NCBI RefSeq assembly: GCF_000590555.1
Contig: NC_022198.1
Location: 702,338-766,337 of the forward strand
Length of the DNA stretch: 64,000 bases
Reading direction: 5' to 3'
Origin: Corynebacterium argentoratense DSM 44202
Lineage (GTDB): Bacteria; Actinomycetota; Actinomycetes; Mycobacteriales; Mycobacteriaceae
Below the pieces are notes generated by a model that had not been told where the DNA came from, searched no databases, and was given only the letters and a program-made list of their open reading frames with translations. Below are positions 1 to 8,884 of the stretch, in pieces (within the stretch, counting starts at the first letter, position 1; every line of letters begins with the position of its first letter). Made by a program: the position numbers and the translations under genes.

Positions 1-63
1 TGCCTCCTTGGAGGCTGAGAGCCTAAACCGTCCGAACCTGATCCGGTTAATACCGGCGATAGG
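1..63 (+). promoter_or_regulatory. TPP (thiamine pyrophosphate) riboswitch, 5' end outside window
   Basis: The sequence holds the CTGAGA core (about 15-20) and the second conserved half CCTGATCCGG-TTAATACCGGCGATAGGGA (about 38-67), the two signatures of the THI-box aptamer. The 5' arm of the closing helix lies upstream of position 1. The element runs directly into the ykoE start at 79, so it probably controls translation initiation or early termination for the ykoEDC operon in response to TPP. Confidence 0.9.
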
Positions 64-78
64 GAGAGAGAAACCACT

Positions 79-726
79 ATGTCTTTCGCGTCTTCTGAAC
101 CTTCCGCACAACCCTCAACACAGCCGCAGTTTGGCGCAACGCCGCGCCGATCCTGGCGGGCTATTGACATCATCGTGGCGTGCGTATTGTCTGTTGCTAT
201 TGGCCTGATTTTCTGGGTGTGGAACACCGTCGGCGTCATTTGGGGCGACAGCTTGTCTGCCCTGACTCCGGGCCTCCACGGCTTGGCGTTGGGTATTTGG
301 CTGTTGGGTGGCCCGATGGTGATGCTTGTTATTCGCAAGCCGGGCGCCGCGTTTATCGGTGAGCTTCTTGCCGCCAGTGTGTCTGCTTCTTTGGGCAGCG
401 TGTGGGGCATCGGCGTGTTGTACTCGGGTCTTGCCCAGGGGTTGGGCGCCGAATTGATCTTCTTGATTTTCGCGTACCGCCGATTTGGTGCCGGTGTCGC
501 GATGCTGGCGGGTGCCGGGGCAGGGCTGGGCGCTGTCATTCTTGAGCTGTTCATGTACGGCAACTTGGCGAAGTCGATCGAATTCAACGTCATTTACGGC
601 ATTACCTCGATGATTTCTGGCGCTATTTTGGCTGGTCTGCTGTCCTTCTTCTTGGTTCGTGCGTTGGCTCAGACTGGTGCGCTGGACAAGTTCCCTGCTG
701 GTCGCGAACGCATGAAGACGGTGTAG
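79..726 (+). CDS. ykoE: ECF transporter substrate-binding component YkoE (thiamine precursor/HMP)
   Basis: The 215-residue integral membrane protein is the substrate-capture (S) component of an energy-coupling-factor transporter. After a polar, Ser/Pro/Gln-rich N-terminus (1-28) it shows about five to six hydrophobic segments, for example 30-55, 65-85, 90-120, 128-155 and 170-195. It resembles the ABC_cobalt/YkoE family. The identification is supported by the TPP riboswitch just upstream and by the YkoD and YkoC genes directly downstream, an arrangement known for hydroxymethylpyrimidine/thiamine import. The substrate is inferred from this context, not from binding residues. The ATG at 79 follows the riboswitch-sequestered region GGGAGAGAG. 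Confidence 0.88.
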   Translation: MSFASSEPSAQPSTQPQFGATPRRSWRAIDIIVACVLSVAIGLIFWVWNTVGVIWGDSLSALTPGLHGLALGIWLLGGPMVMLVIRKPGAAFIGELLAASVSASLGSVWGIGVLYSGLAQGLGAELIFLIFAYRRFGAGVAMLAGAGAGLGAVILELFMYGNLAKSIEFNVIYGITSMISGAILAGLLSFFLVRALAQTGALDKFPAGRERMKTV

Positions 727-733
727 CGCTTCC

Positions 734-2332
734 GTGGGTGACCGCATTGTCGCGCGTGGTTTAGGTTTTCGTCATTCCACGCGCAAACAGTTTGCTTTCC
801 GCGGCGTCAATATTGATATTCCTGCTGGGCAGAGGGTACTTCTTGTTGGTGCCTCTGGTGTGGGAAAATCGACTTTGTTGGCTGCGGTTGCGGGGGTTCT
901 TGGGCCCGACGAGGGCGAGTTCGAAGGTCAGCTGACCGTCGGGGATCAGCCGCCGGCGCCTGGTCGTGTCGGCATGGTGTTGCAGGATCCTGACTCGCAG
1001 GTGATGTACGCCAGGGTGGGTGATGACGTCGCGTTTGGTTGCGAAAACATGGGCGTTGCGCGCGAAGAAATCTGGCGTAGGGTCCCCGAGGCGTTGTCCA
1101 TGGTGGGGCTGGATCTTCCGCTAGACCACCCGACTTCGGAGCTATCGGGTGGGCAGAAGCAGCGTCTGGCGTTGGCTGGTGTGATTGCGATGCAGCCGGA
1201 CGTCATCGTGTTGGATGAGCCAACCGCCAACGTAGACCCGGAAGGCACGCGGGATTTGCTGGCTGCTGTCCAGCGGTGCGTCGATGCTACGGGCGCGACC
1301 TTGTTGGTAGTTGAGCACCGGGTGGATATTTGGGCGCCGCAGGTAGATCGGGTGATTGTTCTTGGTCGTTCCGATGATGACGCCGCGGAGAGCAACGGGG
1401 CGGGGGCTGTGGTCGCTGACGGTTCCCCCGAGGATGTTTTGGTGGGTTCTTCCGAGTTTTTGCGGCGTATCGGCATTTGGGTTCCTGAAGCCTATGACGA
1501 GAACCGTGGCGATGATGCTGGAATGCCTGTCGTCCACGAGCAGTCTGCCGGGGATATGAAGGAACAGCCCGTGTTGCAGGCGCGCGGTTTGGTCACTGGG
1601 TGGGCAATAGATGCTCCCATGGGCACTGTTGTGCAGTGCTCTACCGCCCGGTGTTCCTCGGACACTAGTGGTCTTGATCTAGAGGTTTTCGCGGGTAGCT
1701 CCACGGTGATTACGGGTGTCAATGGGGTTGGCAAGACGACATTGGCGCTGACTCTAGCCGGCCTATTAGAACCCCTAGCTGGCACAATTCAGGTCAAAGA
1801 ATACAAGCGCCCGCCGCAGCAATGGAGCTCGCGGGCCCTGGCGCGGCGAATAGGTTTTGTGTTCCAAGACCCGGAGCACCAATTCATGGCCCCCACTGTG
1901 AGGGAAGAACTTTTGTTGGCTGCGGCGTCGCAAACCCTGCCCCCCGATGGGCTTGCCCGCTTCTTCGGCCAGTTCGGTGGGGTGAAATCCTACCTGAAGC
2001 GCTTGGACGGCCAACATCGTGTGGCGGCAGAGGCCGAGGCGGCGTCATTGCTTGAACGATTGCGCCTGGAGCAATTGCAGCATGCCAATCCTTTCACCTT
2101 GTCGGGTGGACAAAAGCGGCGTCTGTCGGTGGCGACGGCGTTGATGGCAAAACCATCGATTGTCATTCTGGACGAACCCACTTTCGGTCAGGACCGTCGC
2201 ACATTTTTCGAGCTCGTGGAGCTATTAAGGGACCTGACGCGCGCGGGCTCGGCGGTTATTTCCATCACGCATGATCCCTTGTTTATTGAATTGATGGGGG
2301 ACCAGCGCTGGAATCTGGAGGCTGCGCGATGA
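734..2332 (+). CDS. ykoD: ECF transporter fused double ATPase YkoD
   Basis: The 532-residue protein carries two ABC ATPase domains in tandem. Domain 1 has Walker A GASGVGKST (39-47), a Q-loop QDP near 84, signature LSGGQKQR (137-144) and Walker B VIVLDEP (157-163). Domain 2 has Walker A GVNGVGKTT (328-336), QDP near 378, signature LSGGQKRR (456-463) and Walker B IVILDEP (476-482), with a His switch (THD) near 512. A hydrophilic linker of about 50 residues (215-275) joins them. It powers the YkoE/YkoC transporter as a fused A/A' subunit. The GTG start lies 7 nt after ykoE, and the stop overlaps the ykoC ATG, so the three genes form one operon. Confidence 0.93.
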   Translation: MGDRIVARGLGFRHSTRKQFAFRGVNIDIPAGQRVLLVGASGVGKSTLLAAVAGVLGPDEGEFEGQLTVGDQPPAPGRVGMVLQDPDSQVMYARVGDDVAFGCENMGVAREEIWRRVPEALSMVGLDLPLDHPTSELSGGQKQRLALAGVIAMQPDVIVLDEPTANVDPEGTRDLLAAVQRCVDATGATLLVVEHRVDIWAPQVDRVIVLGRSDDDAAESNGAGAVVADGSPEDVLVGSSEFLRRIGIWVPEAYDENRGDDAGMPVVHEQSAGDMKEQPVLQARGLVTGWAIDAPMGTVVQCSTARCSSDTSGLDLEVFAGSSTVITGVNGVGKTTLALTLAGLLEPLAGTIQVKEYKRPPQQWSSRALARRIGFVFQDPEHQFMAPTVREELLLAAASQTLPPDGLARFFGQFGGVKSYLKRLDGQHRVAAEAEAASLLERLRLEQLQHANPFTLSGGQKRRLSVATALMAKPSIVILDEPTFGQDRRTFFELVELLRDLTRAGSAVISITHDPLFIELMGDQRWNLEAAR

Positions 2333-3099
2333 ATGTGCTTGAGAAGGTCAACCCGGTTGTTCGGCTCATCGCGGTGATGCTGCTAACGACCCCACTGTTG
2401 TTTAGTGTCGACGTTGTGTCGGCTGCTGTGTGCCTAGCGTTTGTCGTTGCGCTGGCTCCGCTGTGTGGCGTCGGTCTTGTCCAGCTAGCGAAGACGGCGT
2501 GGCCCGTGTTTGCGGTGCTGCCGGTGGCGGGCCTATCGATGGCGTTGTACGGCAAGCGGGGTGGGCATGAGTATTTCTCTTTCTTTTATGCGCACGTGAC
2601 TGATAATTCGCTGATGCTTGCCGCCGCGATCATGGTGAGAATGCTGGCGGTGAGTTTGCCTGTGATTATCGTTGCGCGCACTCTGGATTCCACGCGTTTG
2701 GGCGATGGCTTGGCCCAGGTGTTGCATTTTCCGGCGCGTTTTGTGATTGGTGCGGTGTCTGCTGTTCGGATGGTGGGGCTGTTCCGGCGGGATTGGCAGG
2801 CGTTGGGGCGTGCGCGTCGCAGCCGTGGTTTGGCTAATGATGGTCGCATTTTCCGCGCGTTCACCATGGTTTTTGCTTTGTTGGTTCTTGCGTTGCGCCG
2901 TGCCGATAAATTAGCGACGGCGATGGATGCCCGTGGTTTTGGTGCTCCAGGGAAACGGACGTGGGCGCGCCCGTCAACGGTGGGAATGTCTGACGTCGCG
3001 GCGGTGTGTGTTGCCATCGCTGTTGCGGCGATCAGCATTGCTGTGGCTGTGGTCACCGGTTCTTATGATTTTTTGAACTTGGGCTCGTCTAGCGCCTAG
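2329..3099 (+). CDS. ykoC: ECF transporter transmembrane coupling component YkoC (EcfT)
   Basis: The 256-residue EcfT/CbiQ-family protein couples the YkoD ATPases to the YkoE S component. It has hydrophobic segments at about 10-48, 55-72, 95-117, 175-190 and 220-245. The two short motifs that contact the ATPases in this family are visible as SRG (165-167) and ARG (201-203, within AMDARGF), in cytoplasmic stretches rich in Arg. The ATG overlaps the ykoD stop codon (ATGA), indicating translational coupling. No clear hairpin terminator follows; the 243-bp gap to the peptide transporter contains G-rich sequence (3117-3154). Confidence 0.9.
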   Translation: MNVLEKVNPVVRLIAVMLLTTPLLFSVDVVSAAVCLAFVVALAPLCGVGLVQLAKTAWPVFAVLPVAGLSMALYGKRGGHEYFSFFYAHVTDNSLMLAAAIMVRMLAVSLPVIIVARTLDSTRLGDGLAQVLHFPARFVIGAVSAVRMVGLFRRDWQALGRARRSRGLANDGRIFRAFTMVFALLVLALRRADKLATAMDARGFGAPGKRTWARPSTVGMSDVAAVCVAIAVAAISIAVAVVTGSYDFLNLGSSSA

Positions 3100-3211
3100 T
3101 GCCTTCTTTTCTTGGGGATGGGGTACGTGGTGGGGGAGGCGGTGGGGGAGGTTTGATCACAATTTGATAACCCACCCCGTTGAAAGTTGCTTTTTTAACC
3201 TCCGTCACAGT

Positions 3212-3217
3212 TAAGAT
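3212..3217 (+). promoter_or_regulatory. putative -10 element of the peptide transporter lipoprotein gene
   Basis: TAAGAT matches the corynebacterial TANANT consensus and sits in the context CAGTTAAGATA. The same 11-mer recurs upstream of the permease gene (-10 at 5127-5132). The leader from here to the start codon is about 125 nt. No convincing -35 is seen. Confidence 0.4.
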
Positions 3218-3342
3218 AGTCAGCAACTCCCCACACAGTGGCCGCACAGTAAATATTCAGCGTTCTTCAATACCGACGCTCGGGGTTTGTCGCGGTTGCT
3301 GGGTGGGGCGATATCAAGTTCACCTCAAGGAGGAGCGTCAAC

Positions 3343-4920
3343 GTGACGATGAAGAAGTACCTGGCAATCCCTATGTCCGCAGCGCTGATGTTCGGTCTCG
3401 CAGCTTGCTCGAGTGACGGCAGCTCTGGCGGCGGCGACAACTACATCATCGTCAACAGTTCTGAACCCCAGAACCCCCTCGTTCCGGCAAACACCACTGA
3501 AAACGGTGGCGGTCGCCCGATCGACATGCTCTACTCGGGTCTCGTCTACTACGACGCGAAGGGCGAAGAGCACAACGAGGTCGCAGAGAAGATCGAGACC
3601 GAAGACTCCCAGAAGTACACCATTACCCTTCGCAAGGACGCTAAGTTCTCTGACGGTTCCCCGGTGAAGGCTGAGAACTTCGTTAAGGCGTGGAACTACG
3701 CTGTGGAGAATTCTCTCCAGGCAGCGTCCTTCTTCGAGCCCATCAAGGGCTACGCCGAGGGTGTGAAGGAGATGGAAGGCCTGAAGGTTGTGGATGACTA
3801 CACCTTCACTGTCGAGCTCACTCAGCCGGAGGCTGACTTCCCGCTGCGCCTCGGCTACTCCGCTTTCTACCCGATGCACGATTCCGCATTCGATGACATC
3901 GAGGCATACGGCCAGAAGCCGATCGGTAACGGACCTTACGTCCTCGAAGAGTGGAACCACGATGCATCCGCACTGCTGGTAAAGAACCCCGAGTACGTAG
4001 GCCCTCGCGAGGCCAAGAACGACGGCATTGACTTCCGCTTCTACGCAAAGATCGACGCCGCGTACACCGACCTGCTTGCTGGCAACCTCGACGTTATCGA
4101 CGCTATTCCGGATTCCGCATTCAAGACCTACGAGTCCGAGCTCAATGGCCGTGCAGTCAACCAGCCTGCTGCTGTGTTCCAGTCCTTCACCGTTCCGGAG
4201 CGCCTCGATCACTTCAGCGGCGAGGAAGGCAACCTTCGTCGCCAGGCTCTGTCCATGGCCTTTGACCGCAGCGAGATCACCGAGAAGATCTTCGACGGAA
4301 CCCGCACCCCGGCTAAGGACTTCACCTCCCCGGTCATCGCTGGCTACGACAAGGACCTGAAGGGTCACGATGTTCTCCAGTACAACCCGGAGAAGGCTAA
4401 GGAGCTGTGGGAGAAGGCAGATGCAATCTCCCCGTGGAGCGGCAGCTTCGAGATTGCCTACAACGCCGATGGTGGCCACCAGGGCTGGGTCGATGCGGTG
4501 ACCAACTCGATCCGCAACACCCTTGGCATTGATGCTCAGGGCAAGCCGATGCCCGACTTCAAGTCCTTCCGCAACGAGGTGAAGGACCGCACCATCCAGA
4601 CCGGTTTCCGTACCGGCTGGCAGGCTGACTACCCGGGCCTCGGTAACTTCCTTGTTCCGCTGTACACCACGGGTGCATCCTCCAACGATGGTGACTACAG
4701 CAGTGCAGCATTCGACGCACAGATGAAGAAGGCTGCGGGCGCGGACAGTGTTGAAGAGTCCAGCAAGCTCTACAACGAAGGCCAGGAGATCCTCTTCCAG
4801 GACCTGCCTGCTATCCCGCTGTGGTACTCCAACGTTAACGGTGGCTGGTCCGAGAACGTCGACAATGTCGTCTTCAACTGGAAGTCCGTCCCCGAGTACT
4901 ACAGCATCACCAAGAAGTAA
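3343..4920 (+). CDS. oligopeptide/dipeptide ABC transporter substrate-binding lipoprotein
   Basis: The 525-residue SBP_bac_5 family protein (OppA/DppA type) would capture peptides outside the membrane. It has a lipoprotein signal peptide: MTMKKY, a hydrophobic core, then lipobox GLAAC with the lipidated Cys at 22, followed by a Ser/Gly-rich tether. Family-typical stretches include the LRKDAKFSDG and NPEYVGP regions. The GTG at 3343 is preferred over the ATG at 3349 because AAGGAGG lies 9 nt before the GTG. The gene heads a permease-permease-ATPase cluster. The C-ended codon usage suggests high expression. The exact peptide class cannot be read from sequence. Confidence 0.92.
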   Translation: MTMKKYLAIPMSAALMFGLAACSSDGSSGGGDNYIIVNSSEPQNPLVPANTTENGGGRPIDMLYSGLVYYDAKGEEHNEVAEKIETEDSQKYTITLRKDAKFSDGSPVKAENFVKAWNYAVENSLQAASFFEPIKGYAEGVKEMEGLKVVDDYTFTVELTQPEADFPLRLGYSAFYPMHDSAFDDIEAYGQKPIGNGPYVLEEWNHDASALLVKNPEYVGPREAKNDGIDFRFYAKIDAAYTDLLAGNLDVIDAIPDSAFKTYESELNGRAVNQPAAVFQSFTVPERLDHFSGEEGNLRRQALSMAFDRSEITEKIFDGTRTPAKDFTSPVIAGYDKDLKGHDVLQYNPEKAKELWEKADAISPWSGSFEIAYNADGGHQGWVDAVTNSIRNTLGIDAQGKPMPDFKSFRNEVKDRTIQTGFRTGWQADYPGLGNFLVPLYTTGASSNDGDYSSAAFDAQMKKAAGADSVEESSKLYNEGQEILFQDLPAIPLWYSNVNGGWSENVDNVVFNWKSVPEYYSITKK

Positions 4921-5167
4921 TAATTATTTCTGCGTGAGTTATTCCAAGCTTGGCGGAAGTGCCAAGTGGAAGGAAAAGCCCCGACCGGTGCAGCGCAAAC
5001 AACCAGTTCACTGGGAAGTCTGCACTGACCTGTTGGGGTTTTTCGTATGTTAACTACAGATCTTTAGAAGATCTTTGCGGTGTTTACATAATCTGATCCG
5101 ATGGCTTTATCTGAGTCATCGTCAGTTAAGATAAATGCCGTTCCTAAGCCATCAATGAGAGGAAGGG
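4921..5167 (+). other. gap between lipoprotein and permease genes; possible internal promoter
   Basis: This 247-bp gap holds imperfect inverted repeats (about 4988-5034) followed by TTTTT at 5038-5042. It could be a leaky terminator that lowers permease expression relative to the binding protein, but the stem has several mismatches. A -10 candidate TAAGAT at 5127-5132 shares its surroundings with the promoter upstream of the lipoprotein gene. Confidence 0.35.
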
Positions 5168-5173
5168 GTGTAC

Positions 5174-6100
5174 ATGCTTCGCTATGTCGGCCGCCGGTTG
5201 CTACAGATGATCCCGGTCTTCTTCGGTGCCACCCTATTGATTTATGCCATGGTGTTTCTCATGCCTGGCGACCCAGTGCAGGCGCTCGGCGGTGACCGCG
5301 GTCTAACCGCAGCTGCAGAAGCACGCATCCGTGCCGAGTACAACCTGGACAAACCATTTTTCATCCAGTACCTGCTCTACATCAAAGGTATTCTGACGCT
5401 TGACTTCGGCACCACGTTCTCTGGGCGTCCCGTCATCGAAGTCATGGCACACGCCTTCCCCGTCACCATCAAGCTCGCTTTGATGGCACTGTGCTTCGAA
5501 GCCGTCTTCGGCATTCTTTTCGGTGTTTACGCAGGTGTCAAAAAGGGCGGATTCTTCGACTCCACCATTTTGGTTGTGTCGCTGTTCGTCATCGCTGTTC
5601 CCTCCTTCGTGATTGGCTTCGTCTTCCAGTTCCTAGTTGGCGTCAAGTGGGGGCTGTTGCCTCCTACAGTCGGCCCCAACGAGACTTTTAAGAACCTGCT
5701 CATGCCGGCCATCGTGCTTGGAGCAGTGTCTTTCGCTTACGTGATTCGTTTGACCCGTCAGTCGGTCTCCGAGAACCTCACTGCTGATTACGTGCGAACC
5801 GCCCGTGCAAAAGGCCTGGGCAACCGCGTAGTCATGATCAAGCACGTGCTGCGTAACTCGCTGATTCCCGTTGTTACCTACCTGGGTGCTGACCTCGGTA
5901 GTCTCATGGGTGGTGCCATCGTCACCGAGGGCATCTTCGGTATCAACGGCGTCGGCGGTCACCTCTACCAAGCTATTTTGAAGGGCGAGCCCACAACGGT
6001 TGTGTCCTTTACCACCGTGCTGGTGATCGTCTACATCGTTGCCAACCTGCTGGTTGACCTCCTGTACGCAGTACTCGACCCGAGGATCCGCTATGCATAA
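5174..6100 (+). CDS. peptide ABC transporter permease (DppB/OppB type)
   Basis: The 308-residue inner-membrane permease has six predicted transmembrane helices (first at about residues 8-30). The EAA-type cytoplasmic loop around TADYVRTARAKGL-(GN) contacts the ATPase and is typical of the DppB/OppB family. The ATG at 5174 is chosen over the GTG at 5168 because the GAGGAAGG ribosome site lies 7 nt before it. The stop overlaps the next permease gene by 8 nt, so the two subunits are translationally coupled. Confidence 0.92.
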   Translation: MLRYVGRRLLQMIPVFFGATLLIYAMVFLMPGDPVQALGGDRGLTAAAEARIRAEYNLDKPFFIQYLLYIKGILTLDFGTTFSGRPVIEVMAHAFPVTIKLALMALCFEAVFGILFGVYAGVKKGGFFDSTILVVSLFVIAVPSFVIGFVFQFLVGVKWGLLPPTVGPNETFKNLLMPAIVLGAVSFAYVIRLTRQSVSENLTADYVRTARAKGLGNRVVMIKHVLRNSLIPVVTYLGADLGSLMGGAIVTEGIFGINGVGGHLYQAILKGEPTTVVSFTTVLVIVYIVANLLVDLLYAVLDPRIRYA

Positions 6101-7073
6101 CGTTGATAAAAACATTGGAAACCCCATCAAAGCAGAAGTGCGGGTGGGGCAGGAACACTACATTGCGGAAACTGACGAAACCGGTCTCGGTGCTGTTGAC
6201 GCTGTAGCTGATGATTCAGCACCCGCTTCAATGTGGGCTGAGGCTTGGCGCTATGTTCGCAAACGGCCTCTGTTCTGGGTATCCAGCGTCATGATCGTTC
6301 TTGCGCTACTCATGGCCGCGCTACCTGGGCTGTTCACCAGCGTGGATCCCCGCTTGTGCGAGTTGAGTAACTCCTTGGCCGACCCCACTAGCGGCCACCC
6401 CTTCGGTTTCGACCGTCAGGGCTGCGACATTTACTCTCGCACCATTTACGGTGCTCGCGCATCCGTATCGGTGGGCGTGCTGACCACCTTGCTGGTCGTC
6501 TTGATTGGTGGCACCATCGGTGCACTCGCCGGTTACTTTGGTGGTTTTATTGACGCCATTCTTTCCCGCCTGACCGACGTCTTCTTCGCAGTGCCGCTAG
6601 TGCTTGCAGCCATCGTGGTTATGCAGATGTTCAAGGACAGCCGCACCATCGTCACCGTGGTCGTGGTTCTGGCTGCTTTCGGTTGGACGAACATCGCCCG
6701 CATTACGCGCGGAGCTGTGATGAGCGTGAAAAACGAAGAGTTCGTGACCGCCGCCCGCGCGGTGGGCGCATCCCGCACTCGCATGTTGCTCAATCACATT
6801 CTGCCCAACGCGGCAGCCCCCATCATCGTCTACGCAACCGTTGCACTCGGTGTGTTCATCGTGGCGGAAGCCACGCTGTCCTTCCTGGGTATTGGTCTGC
6901 CCCCGAGCGTTGTGTCTTGGGGTGGCGACATCTCCAATGCACAGGTGAGCTTGCGTAACCAGCCGATGGTTCTGTTCTATCCGGCGATGGCACTGGCACT
7001 GACCGTGCTCAGCTTCATCATGATGGGCGACGTCGTGCGTGACGCGCTGGATCCGAAGTCGAGGAAGCGATAA
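6093..7073 (+). CDS. peptide ABC transporter permease (DppC/OppC type)
   Basis: The 326-residue second permease has a polar N-terminal tail of about 55 residues (OppC_N region with the WRYVRKRP stretch), then six predicted membrane helices. It carries the family loop NEEFVTAARAVGASRTRMLL, the ATPase docking motif. ATG at 6093 is the only start consistent with the N-terminus of the family and overlaps the upstream permease by 8 nt. It pairs with the upstream permease to form the pore. Two bases separate its stop from the ATPase gene. Confidence 0.92.
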   Translation: MHNVDKNIGNPIKAEVRVGQEHYIAETDETGLGAVDAVADDSAPASMWAEAWRYVRKRPLFWVSSVMIVLALLMAALPGLFTSVDPRLCELSNSLADPTSGHPFGFDRQGCDIYSRTIYGARASVSVGVLTTLLVVLIGGTIGALAGYFGGFIDAILSRLTDVFFAVPLVLAAIVVMQMFKDSRTIVTVVVVLAAFGWTNIARITRGAVMSVKNEEFVTAARAVGASRTRMLLNHILPNAAAPIIVYATVALGVFIVAEATLSFLGIGLPPSVVSWGGDISNAQVSLRNQPMVLFYPAMALALTVLSFIMMGDVVRDALDPKSRKR

Positions 7074-7075
7074 CA

Positions 7076-8797
7076 ATGACTAATCCTCAAAACAACAGCA
7101 CCGAAGCAGTGCAAGAGTCTCGCAGCAGCGAAACCCCCTTGGTGGAGCTCCGTGACCTGAAGGTTTCCTTCACCAGTTCCACGGGTGTTGTCGACGCTGT
7201 CCGCGGCGTCAACCTGACGATCTACCCAGGGCAGTCTGTGGCCATCGTTGGCGAGTCTGGCTCCGGTAAATCCACCATGGCCATGGCCATCATCGGCCTT
7301 CTTCCAGGAACCGGCAGGATCACCGGCGGCAGCATCTTCTTCGAAGGCAAAGAAATTTCTAAGCTTTCCCCCAAGGAGATGCAGGATTACCGCGGCAGCG
7401 AGATCGGCCTGGTGCCTCAGGATCCGATGTCTAACCTCAACCCGGTGTGGAAGGTCGGTAGCCAGATCAAGGAGTCCTTGATCGCCAACGACCTGTCGAA
7501 GGGCAAAGAGGCCGACGAACGCGTCGCAGTCCTCCTTGACGAGGCAGGCCTTCCGGATGCTGCGCGCCGTGCCAAGCAATTCCCCCATGAGTTTTCCGGC
7601 GGCATGCGCCAGCGTGCACTCATCGCTATGGGTTTGGCCGCGCGTCCGAAGCTGCTGATTGCTGACGAGCCCACCTCTGCGCTGGACGTGACCGTGCAGC
7701 GCCGCATCCTCGACCACTTGGACGGGTTGACCACCGACCTGGGCACTGCGGTGCTGTTCATTACTCACGACCTGGGCTTGGCAGCTGAGCGCGTCGAGCA
7801 CCTCGTCGTGATGCACCGCGGCCGTGTCGTTGAGTCCGGTCCCTCTTTACAGATCCTCCGAGATCCGCAGCACCCCTACACCAAGCGTTTGGTGAAGGCT
7901 GCTCCCTCCTTGGCATCCGCACGTATTCGTGCTGCGCAGGAGGAAGGCATCGAAACCGACGAGCTGCTGGCTAAGCACGAAAACGTGGAGACCGAAGAAG
8001 TCATCCGTGTTGAGAATCTGACCAAGGAGTTCCCCATTCGCGGGGCCAAGGGCGATAAGAAGATTCTCCGCGCAGTCGACGAGGTCTCCTTCACCCTCCA
8101 AAAAGGCCACACTCTGGCGCTTGTGGGCGAGTCCGGCTCCGGTAAGTCCACTGTTGCCAACATGGTGTTGAACCTGCTGGATCCGACTTCTGGCACCGTC
8201 TACTACAAGGGTACCGACCTGTCGACCCTGGGTAGCAAAGAGCTCTTTCAGATGCGCCGCAAGCTGCAGGTGGTTTTCCAGAACCCCTACGGCTCTCTGG
8301 ACCCGATGTACTCGATCTACCGATGCATTGAAGAGCCCCTGAGCGTTCACAAGGTCGGCAACCGCAAGTCCCGTGAGAAGCGTGTGGCAGAGCTCCTCGA
8401 CATGGTTGCTATGCCGCGCTCGACGATGCGCCGCTACCCGAACGAGTTGTCGGGTGGTCAGCGTCAGCGTATTGCTGTCGCTCGCGCGCTTGCGTTGGAG
8501 CCTGAGGTGATCGTTCTCGACGAGGCGGTCTCCGCACTGGATGTGCTGGTGCAGAATCAGATCCTTCAGCTGCTTGCTGAGCTTCAGGACAACCTGGACT
8601 TGAGCTACCTGTTCATTACCCACGACCTCGCTGTGGTGCGCCAGACCGCCGATGATGTGGTTGTGATGAAGCAGGGCAAGGTAGTGGAGCAGGGTACCGC
8701 GGACCAGATCTTCTCTGGTGCGAAGGAAGTCTACACCCGCGACCTCATTGACTCCGTGCCCGGCTTAGGCATCGAATTGGGTGCGACCTTGAACTAG
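7076..8797 (+). CDS. peptide ABC transporter fused double ATPase (DppD-DppF type)
   Basis: The 573-residue protein fuses the two ATPases that are separate DppD and DppF proteins in many bacteria. Domain 1 has Walker A GESGSGKST (59-67), signature FSGGMRQR near 175 and Walker B LLIADEPTSALD. Domain 2 has Walker A GESGSGKST near 350, signature LSGGQRQR near 457 and Walker B VIVLDEAVSALD. Between them sits the oligopeptide-transporter C-terminal segment (HPYTKRL). Both domains look catalytically complete. It closes the operon, followed by a strong hairpin terminator. Confidence 0.94.
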   Translation: MTNPQNNSTEAVQESRSSETPLVELRDLKVSFTSSTGVVDAVRGVNLTIYPGQSVAIVGESGSGKSTMAMAIIGLLPGTGRITGGSIFFEGKEISKLSPKEMQDYRGSEIGLVPQDPMSNLNPVWKVGSQIKESLIANDLSKGKEADERVAVLLDEAGLPDAARRAKQFPHEFSGGMRQRALIAMGLAARPKLLIADEPTSALDVTVQRRILDHLDGLTTDLGTAVLFITHDLGLAAERVEHLVVMHRGRVVESGPSLQILRDPQHPYTKRLVKAAPSLASARIRAAQEEGIETDELLAKHENVETEEVIRVENLTKEFPIRGAKGDKKILRAVDEVSFTLQKGHTLALVGESGSGKSTVANMVLNLLDPTSGTVYYKGTDLSTLGSKELFQMRRKLQVVFQNPYGSLDPMYSIYRCIEEPLSVHKVGNRKSREKRVAELLDMVAMPRSTMRRYPNELSGGQRQRIAVARALALEPEVIVLDEAVSALDVLVQNQILQLLAELQDNLDLSYLFITHDLAVVRQTADDVVVMKQGKVVEQGTADQIFSGAKEVYTRDLIDSVPGLGIELGATLN

Positions 8798-8818
8798 GCG
8801 TTGCCTGGCTGTTTTTGA

Positions 8819-8870
8819 TGACGCCGCGTTGGTCACTGTGTGAAGGTGATTAACGCGGCGTCATTTCTTT
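8819..8870 (+). terminator. intrinsic terminator built from two inverted TGACGCCGCG copies
   Basis: A perfect 12-bp stem (8819-8830 with 8852-8863) closes a 21-nt loop and is followed by TTTCTTT. Each arm is exactly one copy of the dispersed 10-mer TGACGCCGCG plus TT. It lies 21 nt after the peptide ATPase stop. Confidence 0.8.
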
Positions 8871-8884
8871 AAGTAACAACCGCG

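Noticed and set aside
3325..4479. 384-codon frame antisense to the peptide-binding lipoprotein gene
   Set aside because: No domain, no promoter, and fully contained in a clear family-5 binding protein gene.
4988..5042. Intrinsic terminator between the lipoprotein and permease genes
   Set aside because: A TTTTT tract is present, but the candidate stem has several mismatches and no single good pairing. Reported only as a possible attenuator.
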